This document shows, piece by piece, positions 20,305-20,365 of a DNA stretch of 20,365 nt. Position 1 is the first letter of the stretch. The number at the start of each line of letters is the position of its first letter. The notes below the pieces were generated by a model. It worked only from the letters and a program-made list of their open reading frames with translations, did no database searches and was not told the DNA's origin. A program made the position numbers and the translations under genes. This DNA comes from JAAEQG01 sp023133475 (GTDB lineage: Bacteria; Planctomycetota; Phycisphaerae; UBA1845): NCBI GenBank assembly GCA_030631415.1, contig DAOVLE010000076.1:1-20365 (forward strand), in the 5' to 3' direction.

Positions 20305-20365
20305 GGGTGGCATGGCCAAGCGTCTCCGACGATAGGCTGCCATAAGGTGACCCTGTTTCACAAAC
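20305..20365 (+). repeat. 61-bp perfect direct repeat, second copy (cut by the window edge)
   Basis: It is identical to 20042-20102, with a period of 263 bases. The right boundary is unknown. Confidence 0.95.

Overview
The window is GC-rich bacterial chromosome from a Gram-negative-type organism. It encodes outer-membrane heptose synthesis, an AlgE-like porin, a Tat substrate and several secreted proteins. The intergenic spaces are packed with palindromic repeats and heptanucleotide tandem arrays. A large secreted multidomain protein, a Tat-exported DUF362 protein and this repeat style suggest a Planctomycetota (perhaps Phycisphaerae-like) genome. That assignment is inference from style, since no rRNA or tRNA gene was recognised.

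Layout from left to right: (1) 172-2162, a translationally coupled AAA15 ATPase and RloB-type Toprim pair, like AbiL/RloAB phage-defence modules, in DNA that looks more AT-rich than its surroundings. (2) 5546 down to 2235 on the minus strand, a zinc-uptake operon: a small ribbon-helix-helix protein with a Cys/His-rich tail (probable regulator), then znuA, znuC and znuB. Repeats lie before znuA and between znuC and znuB. (3) 5820-6704, sucD without sucC, followed by a 187-bp nested inverted repeat. (4) 6919-7716, a CPBP membrane protease. (5) 8162-10212, hldE and gmhA, which make ADP-heptose precursors. (6) 10572-11570, a Tat-exported DUF362 protein. (7) 11651-12231, a parDE toxin-antitoxin pair behind a perfect consensus promoter overlapped by a dyad. 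(8) 15081 down to 12565 (minus), a secreted class II glutamine-amidotransferase-like Ntn hydrolase fused to a ConA/LamG-like domain and two carboxypeptidase-regulatory-like domains. (9) 15635-17077, an alginate-export-family beta-barrel. (10) 17972 down to 17316 (minus), an unrecognised secreted Cys-rich protein bracketed by near-identical 200-bp direct repeats. (11) 18567-20033, a sodium:solute symporter. (12) 20034-20365, repeats only.

The signals I find most worth following are the secreted class II amidotransferase-like protein, the repeat-bracketed cassette at 17.1-18.4 kb, the possible zinc-sensing RHH repressor, and the dispersed repeat families. The repeat families are 57-bp GTAGGG palindromes, the ATTCAGTAAACCCGT motif, and heptamer arrays of several unrelated sequences. 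In three places repeat DNA has entered coding annotation: the N-terminal extensions of the znuA and znuB frames and the C-terminal tail of znuC.
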